DNA of 64,000 nt from Pseudomonas sp. Q1-7 (GCF_028010285.1 NZ_CP116304.1:5534501-5598500), one strand, 5' to 3'; positions 52,263-61,487 are shown, numbered from the stretch's first letter. Numbers and translations are program-made. Notes: generated by a model from the sequence alone, not told the origin.

Positions 52263-52802
52263 TCAGCGCCAGCGGCGCACCGCTTTCTGGAAGAACAGGC
52301 TGTTGGGCACTTGCACCAACGCGCCCTGGTTCTCTTCGCTGACATCTTCGAGGGTGGTGTAGAACAGGTTGATGGCGATCACTCGCCCCTTCACCCCCTG
52401 CTTGTCGGCGCTCTCCACCACCTCCACCTTGTCGCCCATGCGGAAGGGGCCAAGGGAGAAGATCAGCACCGCGCAGAACATGTTGGACAGCACGCTCCAG
52501 ATGGCGAAGAAGGCCACCGCGGCAACGGCGGTGAAGCCGGTCAGGGCGGCCCAGAGGACTTCCGCCGACACACCGAAGCGCTCCAGTACCAACATGAAGG
52601 CGCTGCCAAGGATCATCCAGCGCATCAGGCCACGCAGCGGCAGCAGCAGCTCCTTTGGAAGCTGTGGATAACGCTCGCCGAGACGACTGATGCCACGGGT
52701 GACGATGCGCTGCACCAGCCAGGCCAGCAGGATGACGAGCAGCACCTGGGCGGCGCGGAGCAGCGGTTCGCTCCAGGCGGTGAGCAGTTGCAGGTCATCC
52801 AT
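52263..52802 (-). CDS. small MscS-family mechanosensitive channel
   Basis: 179 aa, much shorter than E. coli MscS (286), with two or three membrane helices (LLVILLAWLVQRIV; WMILGSAFMLVLERFG; VAFFAIWSVLSNMFCAVLIF) ending in the pore helix and the beta domain (GPFRMGDKVEVVES...VSEENQGALVQVPNSLFF). It lacks the C-terminal alpha/beta cage. Probably opens under membrane tension. Start shares one base with the ABC-F stop, implying coupling. Confidence 0.88.
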   Translation of the reverse strand: MDDLQLLTAWSEPLLRAAQVLLVILLAWLVQRIVTRGISRLGERYPQLPKELLLPLRGLMRWMILGSAFMLVLERFGVSAEVLWAALTGFTAVAAVAFFAIWSVLSNMFCAVLIFSLGPFRMGDKVEVVESADKQGVKGRVIAINLFYTTLEDVSEENQGALVQVPNSLFFQKAVRRWR

Positions 52803-54712
52803 CAGTCCGCGGCCTCCAACTGCCGCTGCAACGCCTCCAGGGCTTCCAGGGCCAGGAGCCAGGCCTCTTCCAGTTCGGCCTCGCGGCCTTTCAGGCGCGC
52901 CTGTTCGGCCAGCAGATCGCGCAGTTCATCCTTGCGCGCCGCCTCGTAGAGAGCAGAATCGCCCAGGCGCGCCTCGACGCCGGCCAGTTGCTCATGCAGC
53001 TTGCCGAGGTCTTTCTCCAGCTTCTCGGCTTCCCGCTTGTGCGGCGCCAGTTGCTGGCGCAGGGCGGCGGCGGCCTGGCGCTGGGCACGCTTGTCGGTCT
53101 TGTCCGGGTTCACCGGCGCGCTGGCCACGGGCGCCTGGCGCGCACGGTAGTCCACCAGCCAACGCGCATAGTCGTCGAGGTCGCCATCGAAACCCTGGAC
53201 GCGGCCGTCGGCCACCAGCAGGAACTCGTCCGTGGTGCTCTTGAGCAGGTGCCGATCGTGGGACACCACCAGCACGGCGCCGGCGAAGTCCTGCAGGGCC
53301 ATGGTCAACGCCAGGCGCATTTCCAGGTCGAGGTGGTTGGTCGGCTCGTCCAGCAGCAGCAGGTTGGGCTTCTGCCAGGCGATCAGGGCCAGGGCCAGCC
53401 GCGCTTTCTCGCCACCGGAGAAATTGGCCACCGCCTCGTCGCAACGATCCCCCCGGAAATCGAAGCCGCCGAGGAAGTCGCGCAGGGTCTGCTCGCGTTC
53501 GCTCGGCGCGATGCGCTGCAGGTGCAGCAACGGGCTGGCCTTCGGATCGAGGGCATCCAACTGGTGCTGGGCGAAGTAGCCGATGGCCAGGTTCTCGCCA
53601 CGGGCGAGGCGACCGCCGAGGGGGTCGAGGTCGCCGGAAAGGGTCTTGATCAGCGTGGACTTGCCGGCGCCATTAGGACCCAGCAGGCCGATGCGGGCAC
53701 CCGGCGCCAGTTGCAGCTTGACCTGCTGCAACACGGCCTTGTCGCCATAGCCGAGGCGGCCTTCGGACAGATCCAGCAACGGGCTGGAAATCTTGTCGGC
53801 CTCGCGGAAGCTGAAGTCGAACGGCGAATCCACATGGGCAGGCGCCAGCTCTTCCAGGCGCTCCAGGGCCTTGATCCGGCTCTGTGCCTGGCGCGCCTTG
53901 GTGGCCTTGGCCTTGAAACGGGCGATGAAGCTTTCCATGTGCGCCCGCTGCGCCTGCTGCTTCTCGTAGGCCTGCTGCTGCTGCGCGAGGCGCTCGGCGC
54001 GGGTGCGTTCGAAGGCCGAATAGCCGCCGCGATAGAGGGTCAGCTTGCGCTGCTCCAGATGCGCCACGTGGTCCACCACTGCATCGAGGAAGTCGCGGTC
54101 GTGGGAGATCAGCAGCAGGGTTCCAGGGTAGCCCTTGAGCCACTCCTCCAGCCAGAGGATAGCGTCGAGGTCGAGGTGGTTGGTGGGCTCGTCCAGCAGC
54201 AACAGCTCGGATGGGCACATCAACGCCTGGGCGAGGTTGAGGCGCATGCGCCAACCGCCGGAGAAGTCGCCGACACGACGGTCCATCTGCTCGGCGGTGA
54301 AGCCCAGGCCGGCCAGCAGCTTGCGCGCACGCGCATCGGCCGTGTAGCCGTCGGCGCTGTCGAGCTCGATGTGCAGGCGGGCGATGGCGCTGCCGTCGTG
54401 ACCCGCCTCGGCGGCGGCGAGGTCGCGCTGCACCTGGCGCAGGTGCTGGTCGCCATCGAGCACGTAGTCCACCGCCAGGCGCTCAAGGTTGTCCACCTCC
54501 TGACGCATGTGCGCGATACGCCAGTCAGCGGGCAGCTGGCAGTCGCCGGCATCCGGCCCCAGCTCGCCACGCAGCAGGGCGAACAGACTGGATTTGCCGG
54601 CGCCGTTGGCACCGATGAGGCCGACCTTCTGGCCGGCGTGCAGGGTCAGCTCGGCGCCTTCTAGCAGGCGCTGGGGACCACGCTGTAGAGTGAGATTTTG
54701 CAGTCGGATCAT
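52802..54712 (-). CDS. ABC-F ATPase, YheS-like
   Basis: 636 aa soluble ABC-F protein with two ATPase domains and no membrane segment. First domain Walker A GANGAGKSSL near 36, signature DFSGGWRMRLNLAQ, Walker B LLLLDEPTNHLDL; second Walker A GPNGAGKSTLIKTL near 345, signature NFSGGEKARLAL. Linker (about 245-305) is helical and charged (PtIM-like). A C-terminal coiled coil (about 535-636) is rich in Gln/Glu/Lys. Likely acts on the ribosome rather than in transport. Start 54712 gives MIRLQNLTLQRG, the family N-terminus. Confidence 0.93.
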   Translation of the reverse strand: MIRLQNLTLQRGPQRLLEGAELTLHAGQKVGLIGANGAGKSSLFALLRGELGPDAGDCQLPADWRIAHMRQEVDNLERLAVDYVLDGDQHLRQVQRDLAAAEAGHDGSAIARLHIELDSADGYTADARARKLLAGLGFTAEQMDRRVGDFSGGWRMRLNLAQALMCPSELLLLDEPTNHLDLDAILWLEEWLKGYPGTLLLISHDRDFLDAVVDHVAHLEQRKLTLYRGGYSAFERTRAERLAQQQQAYEKQQAQRAHMESFIARFKAKATKARQAQSRIKALERLEELAPAHVDSPFDFSFREADKISSPLLDLSEGRLGYGDKAVLQQVKLQLAPGARIGLLGPNGAGKSTLIKTLSGDLDPLGGRLARGENLAIGYFAQHQLDALDPKASPLLHLQRIAPSEREQTLRDFLGGFDFRGDRCDEAVANFSGGEKARLALALIAWQKPNLLLLDEPTNHLDLEMRLALTMALQDFAGAVLVVSHDRHLLKSTTDEFLLVADGRVQGFDGDLDDYARWLVDYRARQAPVASAPVNPDKTDKRAQRQAAAALRQQLAPHKREAEKLEKDLGKLHEQLAGVEARLGDSALYEAARKDELRDLLAEQARLKGREAELEEAWLLALEALEALQRQLEAAD

Positions 54713-54762
54713 GATGGCGGCGGAGTTTATCAGCTTCGCTGCGCCGTCGCCCGGGGAGCACC

Positions 54763-55227
54763 ATGCCTTCAGACCTGTGGACCTTTGCCCTGCGCCTCTA
54801 TGCCGAACCCGGCGTCGAGCAGGCCTGCCTGCGCCTCCAGGACCAGGGCGCCGATGTGTGCCTGCTGCTCACTGCCTGCTGGCTGGGACGACGCGGCATG
54901 ACCGTCGACGCAGCGCGCCTGGACACCCTGAAGCGCGTTTGCGAACCCTGGCAGACCGAGGTGGTGGAACCCTTGCGTGCGCTGCGCAGAAACTGGAGCG
55001 CGCAGGCCCGGGATGATCCAGCGCTGGCAGGGCTGCGGGAGCAGATCAAGGCGCTGGAACTGGAAGCGGAACGCAAGCTGCTGGCGCGACTGGAAGTCAC
55101 TGCCGACGGCTGGGATGCAGGAGGGCTGGAACAGGTCGAGGCATGGCTGCTGGGCTGTGCCCCGCTGCGGGAGAGCCTGGACCGCGATGCGCTGGATCAA
55201 CTGCGCATCGCGGCCCTGGCACTTTAG
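54763..55227 (+). CDS. TIGR02444 family protein
   Basis: 154 aa, helical, begins PSDLWTFALRLYAEPGVEQACLRLQD and contains DVCLLLTACWLGRRG near 32, the TIGR02444 signature (DUF2390). No membrane segment or catalytic motif evident. Function unknown. Its TAG stop overlaps the TAA stop of convergent algP, and no terminator separates them. Confidence 0.85.
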   Translation: MPSDLWTFALRLYAEPGVEQACLRLQDQGADVCLLLTACWLGRRGMTVDAARLDTLKRVCEPWQTEVVEPLRALRRNWSAQARDDPALAGLREQIKALELEAERKLLARLEVTADGWDAGGLEQVEAWLLGCAPLRESLDRDALDQLRIAALAL

Positions 55228-56336
55228 TTCGACGGCGAAGTCGGCGCGGCGCCGTTGCTGCTGGCAGGCGCGACGCTGGCCACCGGAGTGGCTGCCGGAA
55301 CAGCCGGGGCGGTCGGCGCGGTTACGGCCGGCTTGGCGGCGGGTGCCGGAGCAGCCGGTTTCGCAGTGGCAGGCTTCGCGGCCGGCTTGGCCGGAACGGC
55401 TCTCTTCACTGCCGGTTTGGCGGCGGGTTTCTTCGCGGCGGGCTTGGCGGCGGGCTTCGCAGCGGCGGCCGTAGCAGGCTTGGCGGCAGGTTTCGCAGCC
55501 GGCTTGGCAGCGGGCTTCGCAGCGGGTTTGGCAGCAGCGGTCTTCGCGGCAGGCTTGGCGGCAGCAGGCTTAGCAGCGGGTTTGGCGGCCGGCTTGGCCG
55601 CTGCAGTTTTCGCGGCGGGTTTGGCGGCAGTCTTCACGGCCGGTTTCGCAACAGGCTTCGCGGCAGCCTTCACGGCCGGTTTCGCAACAGGCTTCGCGGC
55701 AGCTTTCACGGTCGGTTTCGCAACAGGCTTCGCGGCAGCTTTCACGGCCGGTTTGGCGGTAGGCTTGGCAGCCGGCTTAGCCGCGGGTTTGGCAACCGGT
55801 TTCGCAGCAACTTTCGCGGCAGGCTTGGCGGTCGGCTTCGCAGCGGGCTTGGCGGCAGCGGTTCTTGCTGCCGGCTTCGCGGCGGTCCTGGCGACCGGTT
55901 TAGCCGCCGGCTTAGCGGCTGCGGCGGGTTTGGCCTCGCGGATGCTGAGCGCCTTGCTGGCGGCTTCACGTACTTTGCCGACACCCTGGGCGAGCTTCAG
56001 GCTCTCCTGGGAATCACGCTTGAGCTGGGCGATATAGGTGCGGGTTTCGGCCTGGCGATCTTTCAGGGTATCCAGCAGGGCTTCGAGGTCGTCGATGCTG
56101 GACTTGGCCTTGGCCTGCGCCTTGGCCTTGCCGGCCTTGGCTGCGTCTTGCAGCTTGGTGCGGGCGGCGTGGAGCTTTTCCTGGGCCTTGCCGCGTTGCT
56201 TCTCCAGCTTGGTCAGTAGTTTTTCAGCGTCGACCGCGGCTTGAGCGCAGGCTTTTTCGAGGTGTTCGAGCAGGCTGTGGGACAGCTGTTGCAGCAGGTG
56301 CAGCGGGGTGCTTACGGGCTTCTTCTTGGCCGACAT
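55224..56336 (-). CDS. algP: AlgP, histone H1-like alginate regulator
   Basis: 370 aa. N-terminal about 110 residues are a helical, charged segment (MSAKKKPVSTPLHLLQQLSH; AEKLLTKLEKQRGKAQEKL), followed by a region of about 240 residues made of KPAA/KPVA repeats (AAKPAAKPAAKTAAAKPA) rich in Lys, Pro and Ala as in eukaryotic H1 tails. Binds DNA and is linked to alginate control with AlgQ. The start at 56336 follows AGGAGG; the frame upstream is not family-like. DNA-level 36-base direct repeats occur (55633-55740), so repeat number is prone to vary between isolates. Confidence 0.94.
   Translation of the reverse strand: MSAKKKPVSTPLHLLQQLSHSLLEHLEKACAQAAVDAEKLLTKLEKQRGKAQEKLHAARTKLQDAAKAGKAKAQAKAKSSIDDLEALLDTLKDRQAETRTYIAQLKRDSQESLKLAQGVGKVREAASKALSIREAKPAAAAKPAAKPVARTAAKPAARTAAAKPAAKPTAKPAAKVAAKPVAKPAAKPAAKPTAKPAVKAAAKPVAKPTVKAAAKPVAKPAVKAAAKPVAKPAVKTAAKPAAKTAAAKPAAKPAAKPAAAKPAAKTAAAKPAAKPAAKPAAKPAAKPATAAAAKPAAKPAAKKPAAKPAVKRAVPAKPAAKPATAKPAAPAPAAKPAVTAPTAPAVPAATPVASVAPASSNGAAPTSPSN
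55633..55740. repeat. three 36-base tandem repeats in algP
   Basis: Units at 55633-55668, 55669-55704 and 55705-55740 differ at very few positions; a fourth partial unit starts at 55741. Each encodes a 12-residue AAKPVAKPAVKA-type unit. Slippage here would lengthen or shorten AlgP in frame. Confidence 0.9.
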
Positions 56337-56589
56337 GGTATGCCTCCTGGCGGGCGTTATTTGGCCCATACTAGTCGCCTGTTTCGCGAGTCGCCAGAGG
56401 CCGCGCAATTCCGCCCGCCCAGGCCTTGCGACTGATTGCCGGTCCGGGGGGTTCGCGGCGTGATCCGAACCTGGAATAGGGAGGCCGAACAGCCTTCTCC
56501 GAACCGGTAGCTGGGCAACGCCAGGGAGGCTCTGGAATCAGGGAAGGTCGCATGCTTGCTCCCACGATCCCAGTACCGGCAGAAAACGA

Positions 56590-57060
56590 TCAGGCTGGTT
56601 GCGAAGCCTGGCCCTGGTGGGCGTTGTGCAGCACTTCGATCAGGCAGTCTTCCAGCTCGAAGCGTTCGTGGAGCAACTGCCCGAGATTCTTCAGTTCGGT
56701 GGTCAGGCAGATGTCACGGCAATCGCCATTGTCGCAACGGTCGTTGAAGGCCAGGGCGACCTCGGTGATGGCTTCGATGCGCGGATAGATTTGCTTGGCG
56801 AGGTCGAGACCACGTTGATCGCCGAAAGCTTTCGCCTCGTTGAGCAGTTGCTCGTAGACCTCGAAGTGTCCTGCGGAAACGTAGTCCAGCAGAACCTCAC
56901 AAAACCTTTGCAGCCCTTCTGCATTGGCGCTGGGTGCCTGGGGCTTGTTGCTCAGCGAGCTGTACACGCGAACCAGCTCATGGCGCTCCTGCAACCAGCG
57001 GTCGATCAGCTGGTGCACGCCACCCCAACGTTCCTGAGCGTTCTGGCAACTTTCGAGCAT
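56590..57060 (-). CDS. algQ: AlgQ, Rsd-family anti-sigma regulator
   Basis: 156 aa helical protein of the Rsd/AlgQ family, which binds region 4 of sigma-70 and shifts sigma use; in P. aeruginosa it affects alginate, siderophore and polyphosphate-related functions. N-terminus [22 protein letters not shown] and motif [20 protein letters not shown] near 107 are conserved. It precedes algP in the same direction with a 253-base gap. A good sigma-70 promoter lies at 57193-57220. Confidence 0.95.
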   Translation of the reverse strand: MLESCQNAQERWGGVHQLIDRWLQERHELVRVYSSLSNKPQAPSANAEGLQRFCEVLLDYVSAGHFEVYEQLLNEAKAFGDQRGLDLAKQIYPRIEAITEVALAFNDRCDNGDCRDICLTTELKNLGQLLHERFELEDCLIEVLHNAHQGQASQPA

Positions 57061-57192
57061 GGTGACGACCTCACTTCCCTAATTCGGTAATGCCGTTATA
57101 CGTCCGCTCCGAGACGGTTTTTTGTCGACCGGTGCAAGATCCTGGGAAGGCGCCGCCAAAACGGCAATATTCCGGCGGCGCGTGCGGGCCAG

Positions 57193-57220
57193 ATTATGCC
57201 CGCCGGGGTCGTGCCATCAA
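57193..57220 (-). promoter_or_regulatory. sigma-70 promoter of algQ
   Basis: On the minus strand TTGATG (57215-57220) and CATAAT (57193-57198) are separated by 16 bases. The -10 matches 5 of 6 and the -35 4 of 6. The transcript would include a 130-base leader with the 57150-57181 hairpin. Confidence 0.65.
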
Positions 57221-57339
57221 GGCGCTGCCAGGAAAAAATTCATACGAGCGTTTAATCGACAGGCCGCGGCCCGCCTGGGGGATTCCTTGCGGCCTGCGTG
57301 ACAGACCGGCGCAGCGGAAACAGGCGGGAAACGGGAGGG

Positions 57340-57372
57340 CGAAGGGTGCACGGACACGCCGCACACCCTTCG
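57340..57372 (-). terminator. hairpin after dsbB
   Basis: 9-base stem CGAAGGGTG / CACCCTTCG with a 15-base loop, ending one base after the dsbB stop. No T-run, so possibly a 3' stabilising structure. Confidence 0.4.
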
Positions 57373-57373
57373 A

Positions 57374-57865
57374 TCAGGCGCGGCGCAGCAGTTGGAAGAG
57401 GGAGAACGCGATACAACCGGCGAAGGCCAGCAGGCTCCACTCCGGGATGCTCATGCCGAACAGTGTCCAGGTCACTGCCGCGCAATCGGCGGTGCCGTGG
57501 AGCATGGTCTTGAGGATATCCAGGAACGGCCACGCCTCGATCATGTAGTCGAAGCTCGGCAGGCAGGCGGGCAACTGATCGGCCGGCACGCTCTGCAGCC
57601 AGATCTGGCGGCCGGCGGCAGCACCGCCGGCGCCGGAGAACAGCAGTGCCAGCACCGCGTAGACACGACGGCCGGTACGCTCGGGGCCATGCAGCGCGGC
57701 GATCAGGCAGATGATGCCGAAGGCGACGATGAACACCCGCTGGACGATGCACAGCGGGCAAGGTTCGAGACCCAGGATGTGCTCGAGATACAACGCGCCG
57801 CCCATGACGGCGACGCAACCGAGGAAGGCGAACAGAAACAGCGAACGCGGGCTTGCCAGGGACAT
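57374..57865 (-). CDS. dsbB: disulfide bond formation protein B
   Basis: 163 aa inner-membrane quinone reductase that reoxidises DsbA. Four helices; redox pairs CPLC (Cys36/Cys39) in EPCPLCIVQRVF and Cys101/Cys128 in the second periplasmic loop (LPAC...GTADC). Divergent from the sugar dehydrogenase-like gene. The Pseudomonas homolog beside algQ is called DsbH. Confidence 0.94.
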   Translation of the reverse strand: MSLASPRSLFLFAFLGCVAVMGGALYLEHILGLEPCPLCIVQRVFIVAFGIICLIAALHGPERTGRRVYAVLALLFSGAGGAAAGRQIWLQSVPADQLPACLPSFDYMIEAWPFLDILKTMLHGTADCAAVTWTLFGMSIPEWSLLAFAGCIAFSLFQLLRRA

Positions 57866-57974
57866 GGCGGCTCCGTTGGGTTATCGGAAAGGGCGTTACG
57901 GTAGTGGAAAGCACCTCGGCCTTTCAAGGCGACCGTCTAGGCTGGAAGAGGTTGCCTATCCGGAGAACGCTGCC

Positions 57975-59072
57975 ATGCATCGGCTGCTCATGCTTACCCT
58001 GCTCCTCCTTCCCGGACTGGCCGATGCCACGTTGCCCCTGGAGCGCATCAGCCTGCCCGAGGGCTTTCGCATCACGCTGGTGAGCGACCGCGTGCCCAAC
58101 GCCCGGGAAATGGCCTGGGGTGAACGCGGCACCCTGTTCGTCGGCAGCAACTCGGCGGGAAAGGTGTATGCGCTGGACCCCACCAGCGGCAAGGTCCGCA
58201 CCATCGCCAGCGGCCTACAGCTGCCTGTTGGCGTCGCCTACAAGGGAGGTGACCTTTATGTCTCGGCGGTCAGCCGAATCCTGCGCCTGCGCGACATAGA
58301 GTCTCACCTCGATTCCCCACCCGAGCCCGAGGTGGTTTATGACAAGCTGCCGACCGAGACCCACCACGGCTGGAAATTCATCGCCTTCGGTCCCGACGGC
58401 AAGCTCTACGTTCCCATTGGCGCCCCCTGCAATGTCTGCGACGAGGACCCTGACCTCTATGCCGCCATCCACCGCATGAACGCCGATGGCAGCGGCCTGG
58501 AACTGGTGGCGCGCGGTGTGCGCAACACCGTCGGCTTCGACTGGCATCCGCAGACTGGCGAACTCTGGTTCAGCGACAACGGCCGCGACCTGATGGGCGA
58601 CGATGTACCGGACTGCGAGCTCAACCGCCTGGAGCGGGCCGGCCAGCATTTCGGCTTCCCCTACTGTCACGCGGGCGACGTGGCCGACCCCCGGTATTCC
58701 GGGCGCCCCTGCAGCGACTTCATCGCACCGGTGGCCAAGCTGGGCCCCCACGTGGCGCCCCTGGGCCTGCGCTTCTATAGCGGCCGGCAGTTCCCGGCGG
58801 ATTACCGGAACAACCTGTTCATTGCCGAGCACGGTTCCTGGAACCGCAGCGAGAAGATCGGCTACCGCATCAAGCGCGTCGAGTTGAACGAAGACGGCAG
58901 CCTGAAACGCCAGAGCGTGTTCGCCGAGGGCTGGCTGCGGGATGGCACGGTCTGGGGACGCCCGGCAGACGTACTGGTGACACCGGACGGCGCCCTGCTG
59001 GTCAGCGACGACCGCGCCGGGGCCATCTACCGCATCGACTACGTGGGGGATGGTCCAACCAGCCAGCCATGA
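57975..59072 (+). CDS. soluble sugar/sorbosone dehydrogenase-like beta-propeller
   Basis: 365 aa PQQ-dependent sugar dehydrogenase-like protein. Signal peptide about 1-17 (LLMLTLLLLPGLADA). The beta-propeller carries repeated blade motifs such as LFVGSNSAGKVYAL, HHGWKFIAFGPDGKLYVPIG (near 140), IHRMNADGSGLELVARGVRN and LWFSDNGRDLMGDDVPDCELN. The Cys-rich GAPCNVCDEDP is unusual; PQQ residues cannot be checked without alignment. Probably periplasmic; substrate unknown. It ends in a strong shared terminator. Confidence 0.88.
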   Translation: MHRLLMLTLLLLPGLADATLPLERISLPEGFRITLVSDRVPNAREMAWGERGTLFVGSNSAGKVYALDPTSGKVRTIASGLQLPVGVAYKGGDLYVSAVSRILRLRDIESHLDSPPEPEVVYDKLPTETHHGWKFIAFGPDGKLYVPIGAPCNVCDEDPDLYAAIHRMNADGSGLELVARGVRNTVGFDWHPQTGELWFSDNGRDLMGDDVPDCELNRLERAGQHFGFPYCHAGDVADPRYSGRPCSDFIAPVAKLGPHVAPLGLRFYSGRQFPADYRNNLFIAEHGSWNRSEKIGYRIKRVELNEDGSLKRQSVFAEGWLRDGTVWGRPADVLVTPDGALLVSDDRAGAIYRIDYVGDGPTSQP

Positions 59073-59103
59073 AGAAGGCCCGGGGGGTTCCCGGGCCTTC
59101 TTC
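59071..59103. terminator. bidirectional terminator between sugar dehydrogenase and hemY
   Basis: 14-base perfect stem GAAGAAGGCCCGGG / CCCGGGCCTTCTTC with a GGGTT loop; it overlaps the end of the upstream gene's stop codon and serves convergent hemY. Flanking T content is weak. Confidence 0.85.
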
Positions 59104-59106
59104 GCA

Positions 59107-60357
59107 TCAGGCGATTCTCTCCGTCGGCAGCGGCAAGGCCGGCAGGCGCTGGTCGAGCAGGCCGAGGCCTTCCTGGAACAACTGGTTGCTGCGCTCCACT
59201 TCGCCCAACTGCGCCAGCAGGCGGGCCAGCTCGGCGCAGGTTTCGGGGTCGCGACGGAAGCTCAGGCTGCTGTCGAAGTACTCGCGCGCCTTGCCCCAGA
59301 GGCGATTGCGCAGGCACAGGCGGCCCAGGGTGAGCAGCAATGTGGCATCGCTGGGATGCTCCTTGAGCCACCCTTCGGCCGTTTGCAACTGGCGGGCCGG
59401 GTCGCGGCCACGCAGCAGGCCATAGAGGCGCACCAGGGCATCGTCATGGCCGCGCTTGATGGCACCGCGCACAGCCTCCTCGGCTTCTTCCTCGGCGCCC
59501 AGGCGGCGCAGTTGTTCGGCGAACGCCAACACCAGACGCGGTTCGTTGCGCTGGGCGGAGGAAAGTTGCTGCCAGGCACGGGTCAGGGGCTGCAGTGCGG
59601 TTTCGCCCTGGTTCAGGCCTTCTTCGCCAGCCTGGTGCAGGCGGGCGCTCCAGACGCGCAACTCCAGCTCCACCAGTTGGCTATCCGACAGCGCCTTTTC
59701 CTTGCGCAGAGTGGGTAGCAGCCCGACCAGGGAGGACCAGTCACCACGCACTTCATGCAGGTGCAGCAGTTGGCGCAGTACCTGGTGATGGCGCGGATGA
59801 CGCTCATGCACGGCCTTGAGGGTGTCGAGCGCGGCCGTCGCATCGCCACGGTCCAGTTGGAGTTCGGCGTGGGCCAGCGCGATGGCCAGCTCGGCCTGCG
59901 GCTGGCGTTCCAGGGCCCGCTCCAGCAGCTGCTCGGCTTCGTCGGTCTGGCCGATCTTCTGCGCGGCGCGGGCTGCACCGAGGTAGTAGATCAGTGGCTG
60001 TGGGTCCGCCTCGGCGGCACGCTTCAGATGGCGCAGGGCACGGGCCCAGCGACCTTCGGCGAGGTCCAGCAGGCCCTGCTCGGACGCCAGTCGCGCCCGG
60101 CGCCGAGCATTGCGCCGCGACCAGGGATTGACCACGCCACCGGAAACCACCGCCAGCCGCAACAGGTAGCGCAGCACGACGAACAACAGCCAGAGCACCG
60201 CCAGCAGGGCCAGGGTCGCCCAGAGCGTGGACTCGTAGCGGAAGCCCTTGTAGGCCACCAGCACATAGCCCTTGTGCTGGGCCACAGCCATGCCGATCAG
60301 GGTGGCGGCCGCGCCGATCACCAGGAGAATCAGCAGTACCTTGAGCAGGCGCTTCAT
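59107..60357 (-). CDS. hemY: HemY, heme biosynthesis-associated TPR protein
   Basis: 416 aa. Two N-terminal membrane helices (about 3-27 and 42-66; VLLILLVIGAAATLIGMAVA; LWATLALLAVLWLLFVVLRY), then TPR-like repeats (WARALRHLKRAAEADPQPLI; AQKIGQTDEAEQLLERAL). This gammaproteobacterial HemY is not protoporphyrinogen oxidase; it is thought to regulate or organise the late heme pathway. Overlaps hemX by four bases (ATGA). Last gene of hemC-hemD-hemX-hemY. Confidence 0.93.
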   Translation of the reverse strand: MKRLLKVLLILLVIGAAATLIGMAVAQHKGYVLVAYKGFRYESTLWATLALLAVLWLLFVVLRYLLRLAVVSGGVVNPWSRRNARRRARLASEQGLLDLAEGRWARALRHLKRAAEADPQPLIYYLGAARAAQKIGQTDEAEQLLERALERQPQAELAIALAHAELQLDRGDATAALDTLKAVHERHPRHHQVLRQLLHLHEVRGDWSSLVGLLPTLRKEKALSDSQLVELELRVWSARLHQAGEEGLNQGETALQPLTRAWQQLSSAQRNEPRLVLAFAEQLRRLGAEEEAEEAVRGAIKRGHDDALVRLYGLLRGRDPARQLQTAEGWLKEHPSDATLLLTLGRLCLRNRLWGKAREYFDSSLSFRRDPETCAELARLLAQLGEVERSNQLFQEGLGLLDQRLPALPLPTERIA

Positions 60358-61487
60358 TGGCCGGCCTCCTCGGCCGGATCAGCGGTGCCAGGCTCCTCGG
60401 CTGCGGCGGCCGCCGCTCCCGGAGTGCGTTGCAGGTAGGCCTGCAGGGCGCTCAGGGCAGAGGCGAGGTCAGGTGTCTGGACTTCCACCGGCTGGCCGGC
60501 GAGCTCGTCGAGTCGCGCCAGCAGGGCACGGCTGTCCGGGTTCTCGCCATTGAAGTGGCTGTCCAGGATCTCACGGGCCTGGCGTAGCGACTGCTGGTAG
60601 ACCTGGGTCTGGCCGTGCAGCGCGCCCCACTGGGCCTGCTCCAGGGCCAGCGAGAGGGCCAGGCGGACGCGGGACAGCTGCTGCCCGGCCAGGAGCGGCT
60701 TGATGTCCTGATCGGCATTCAGCTGGATACGGAAGTAGTGCGAGAGTCTTTCCAGCCACTCAGCCCAGGCGTTGCCGCCGTCGCCATCGGCGGCCAGGTC
60801 GAGCAGCACGCCGCCCTTGTCTTCGAAGGCCGGGACCAGCGGATCCAGCTGGGCCGACTGATCGCGCAACGCGCCAAGCTGCAGGAACAGGCCGGTGCGG
60901 TCCGGCTGGGCAGTGCCGCGCAGGGCCGCCAGGCTCTTGGCCAACTGTTCACGGGCGGCATAGGCGCTGGGGTCGTTCTGTTCCCGAAGGATGTCATCGG
61001 CGGCCTGCACCAGCGCGGTGGCGCTGTGGATGTCCTGCAGCGCGGAGAGACGCAGGGAGGCCAGGCGCAGCAGGTGTTCGGCTTCGGCCAGGCGCCAATC
61101 CTTGCGGCTGGCACCGAGGATGGTTTCCAGGCGCTGGCGCAGTTGCTGTTGATCACCCTGCAGGTCCGTCAGCAGACGGCGGCGCTCATCCAGCTCGGCG
61201 GCCGTGGGCAGCGCCTCCAGGCGTTCGGTGAGCTGCTGCTCGCGCTGGGCCAGGGCACGGGTTTGGCCACGGGCCTCTTCGACCATGCTGAGCTGCTGCT
61301 GATCACGGGCCTCCAGGCTGCGCACCTGCCAGAGGCCCCAGCCCCCCACGGCGATGCCGGCGGCACCCAGCAACAGGGCGAACAGGGCCAGGCCATTGCC
61401 CCGCGACGCAGACGGGGCGCGCGCCGGAGCGGCGGGTTCGGCGGCTAGGGTGTGTTGCTCTGGTTTGGGGGATTCTGCTTCGCTCAC
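60354..61487 (-). CDS. hemX: HemX, uroporphyrinogen-III C-methyltransferase-like
   Basis: 377 aa, HemX family. One membrane helix (about 31-52; GLALFALLLGAAGIAVGGWGLW), a coiled-coil periplasmic part (LEARDQQQLSMVEEARGQTR), then a helical C-half ending AAAAAEEPGTADPAEEAGQ. Despite the family name it lacks methyltransferase motifs. I place the start at GTG 61487 with AAGGAT upstream. It lies 16 bases after hemD and overlaps hemY by four. Confidence 0.9.
   Translation of the reverse strand: MSEAESPKPEQHTLAAEPAAPARAPSASRGNGLALFALLLGAAGIAVGGWGLWQVRSLEARDQQQLSMVEEARGQTRALAQREQQLTERLEALPTAAELDERRRLLTDLQGDQQQLRQRLETILGASRKDWRLAEAEHLLRLASLRLSALQDIHSATALVQAADDILREQNDPSAYAAREQLAKSLAALRGTAQPDRTGLFLQLGALRDQSAQLDPLVPAFEDKGGVLLDLAADGDGGNAWAEWLERLSHYFRIQLNADQDIKPLLAGQQLSRVRLALSLALEQAQWGALHGQTQVYQQSLRQAREILDSHFNGENPDSRALLARLDELAGQPVEVQTPDLASALSALQAYLQRTPGAAAAAAEEPGTADPAEEAGQ

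Larger units (their letters stand above)
57061..57373. other. 313-base gap between algQ and dsbB
   Basis: Holds the algQ promoter (57193-57220), a leader hairpin GCGCCGCC/GGCGGCGC (57150-57157/57174-57181), a TTTTTT tract near 57118, and a stem CGAAGGGTG/CACCCTTCG (57340-57348/57364-57372) beside the dsbB stop. No ORF with support. Confidence 0.6.

Noticed and set aside
55255-56219. Ala/Gly-rich plus-strand ORFs opposite algP
   Set aside because: Product of the algP Lys-Pro-Ala repeats read in the other direction.
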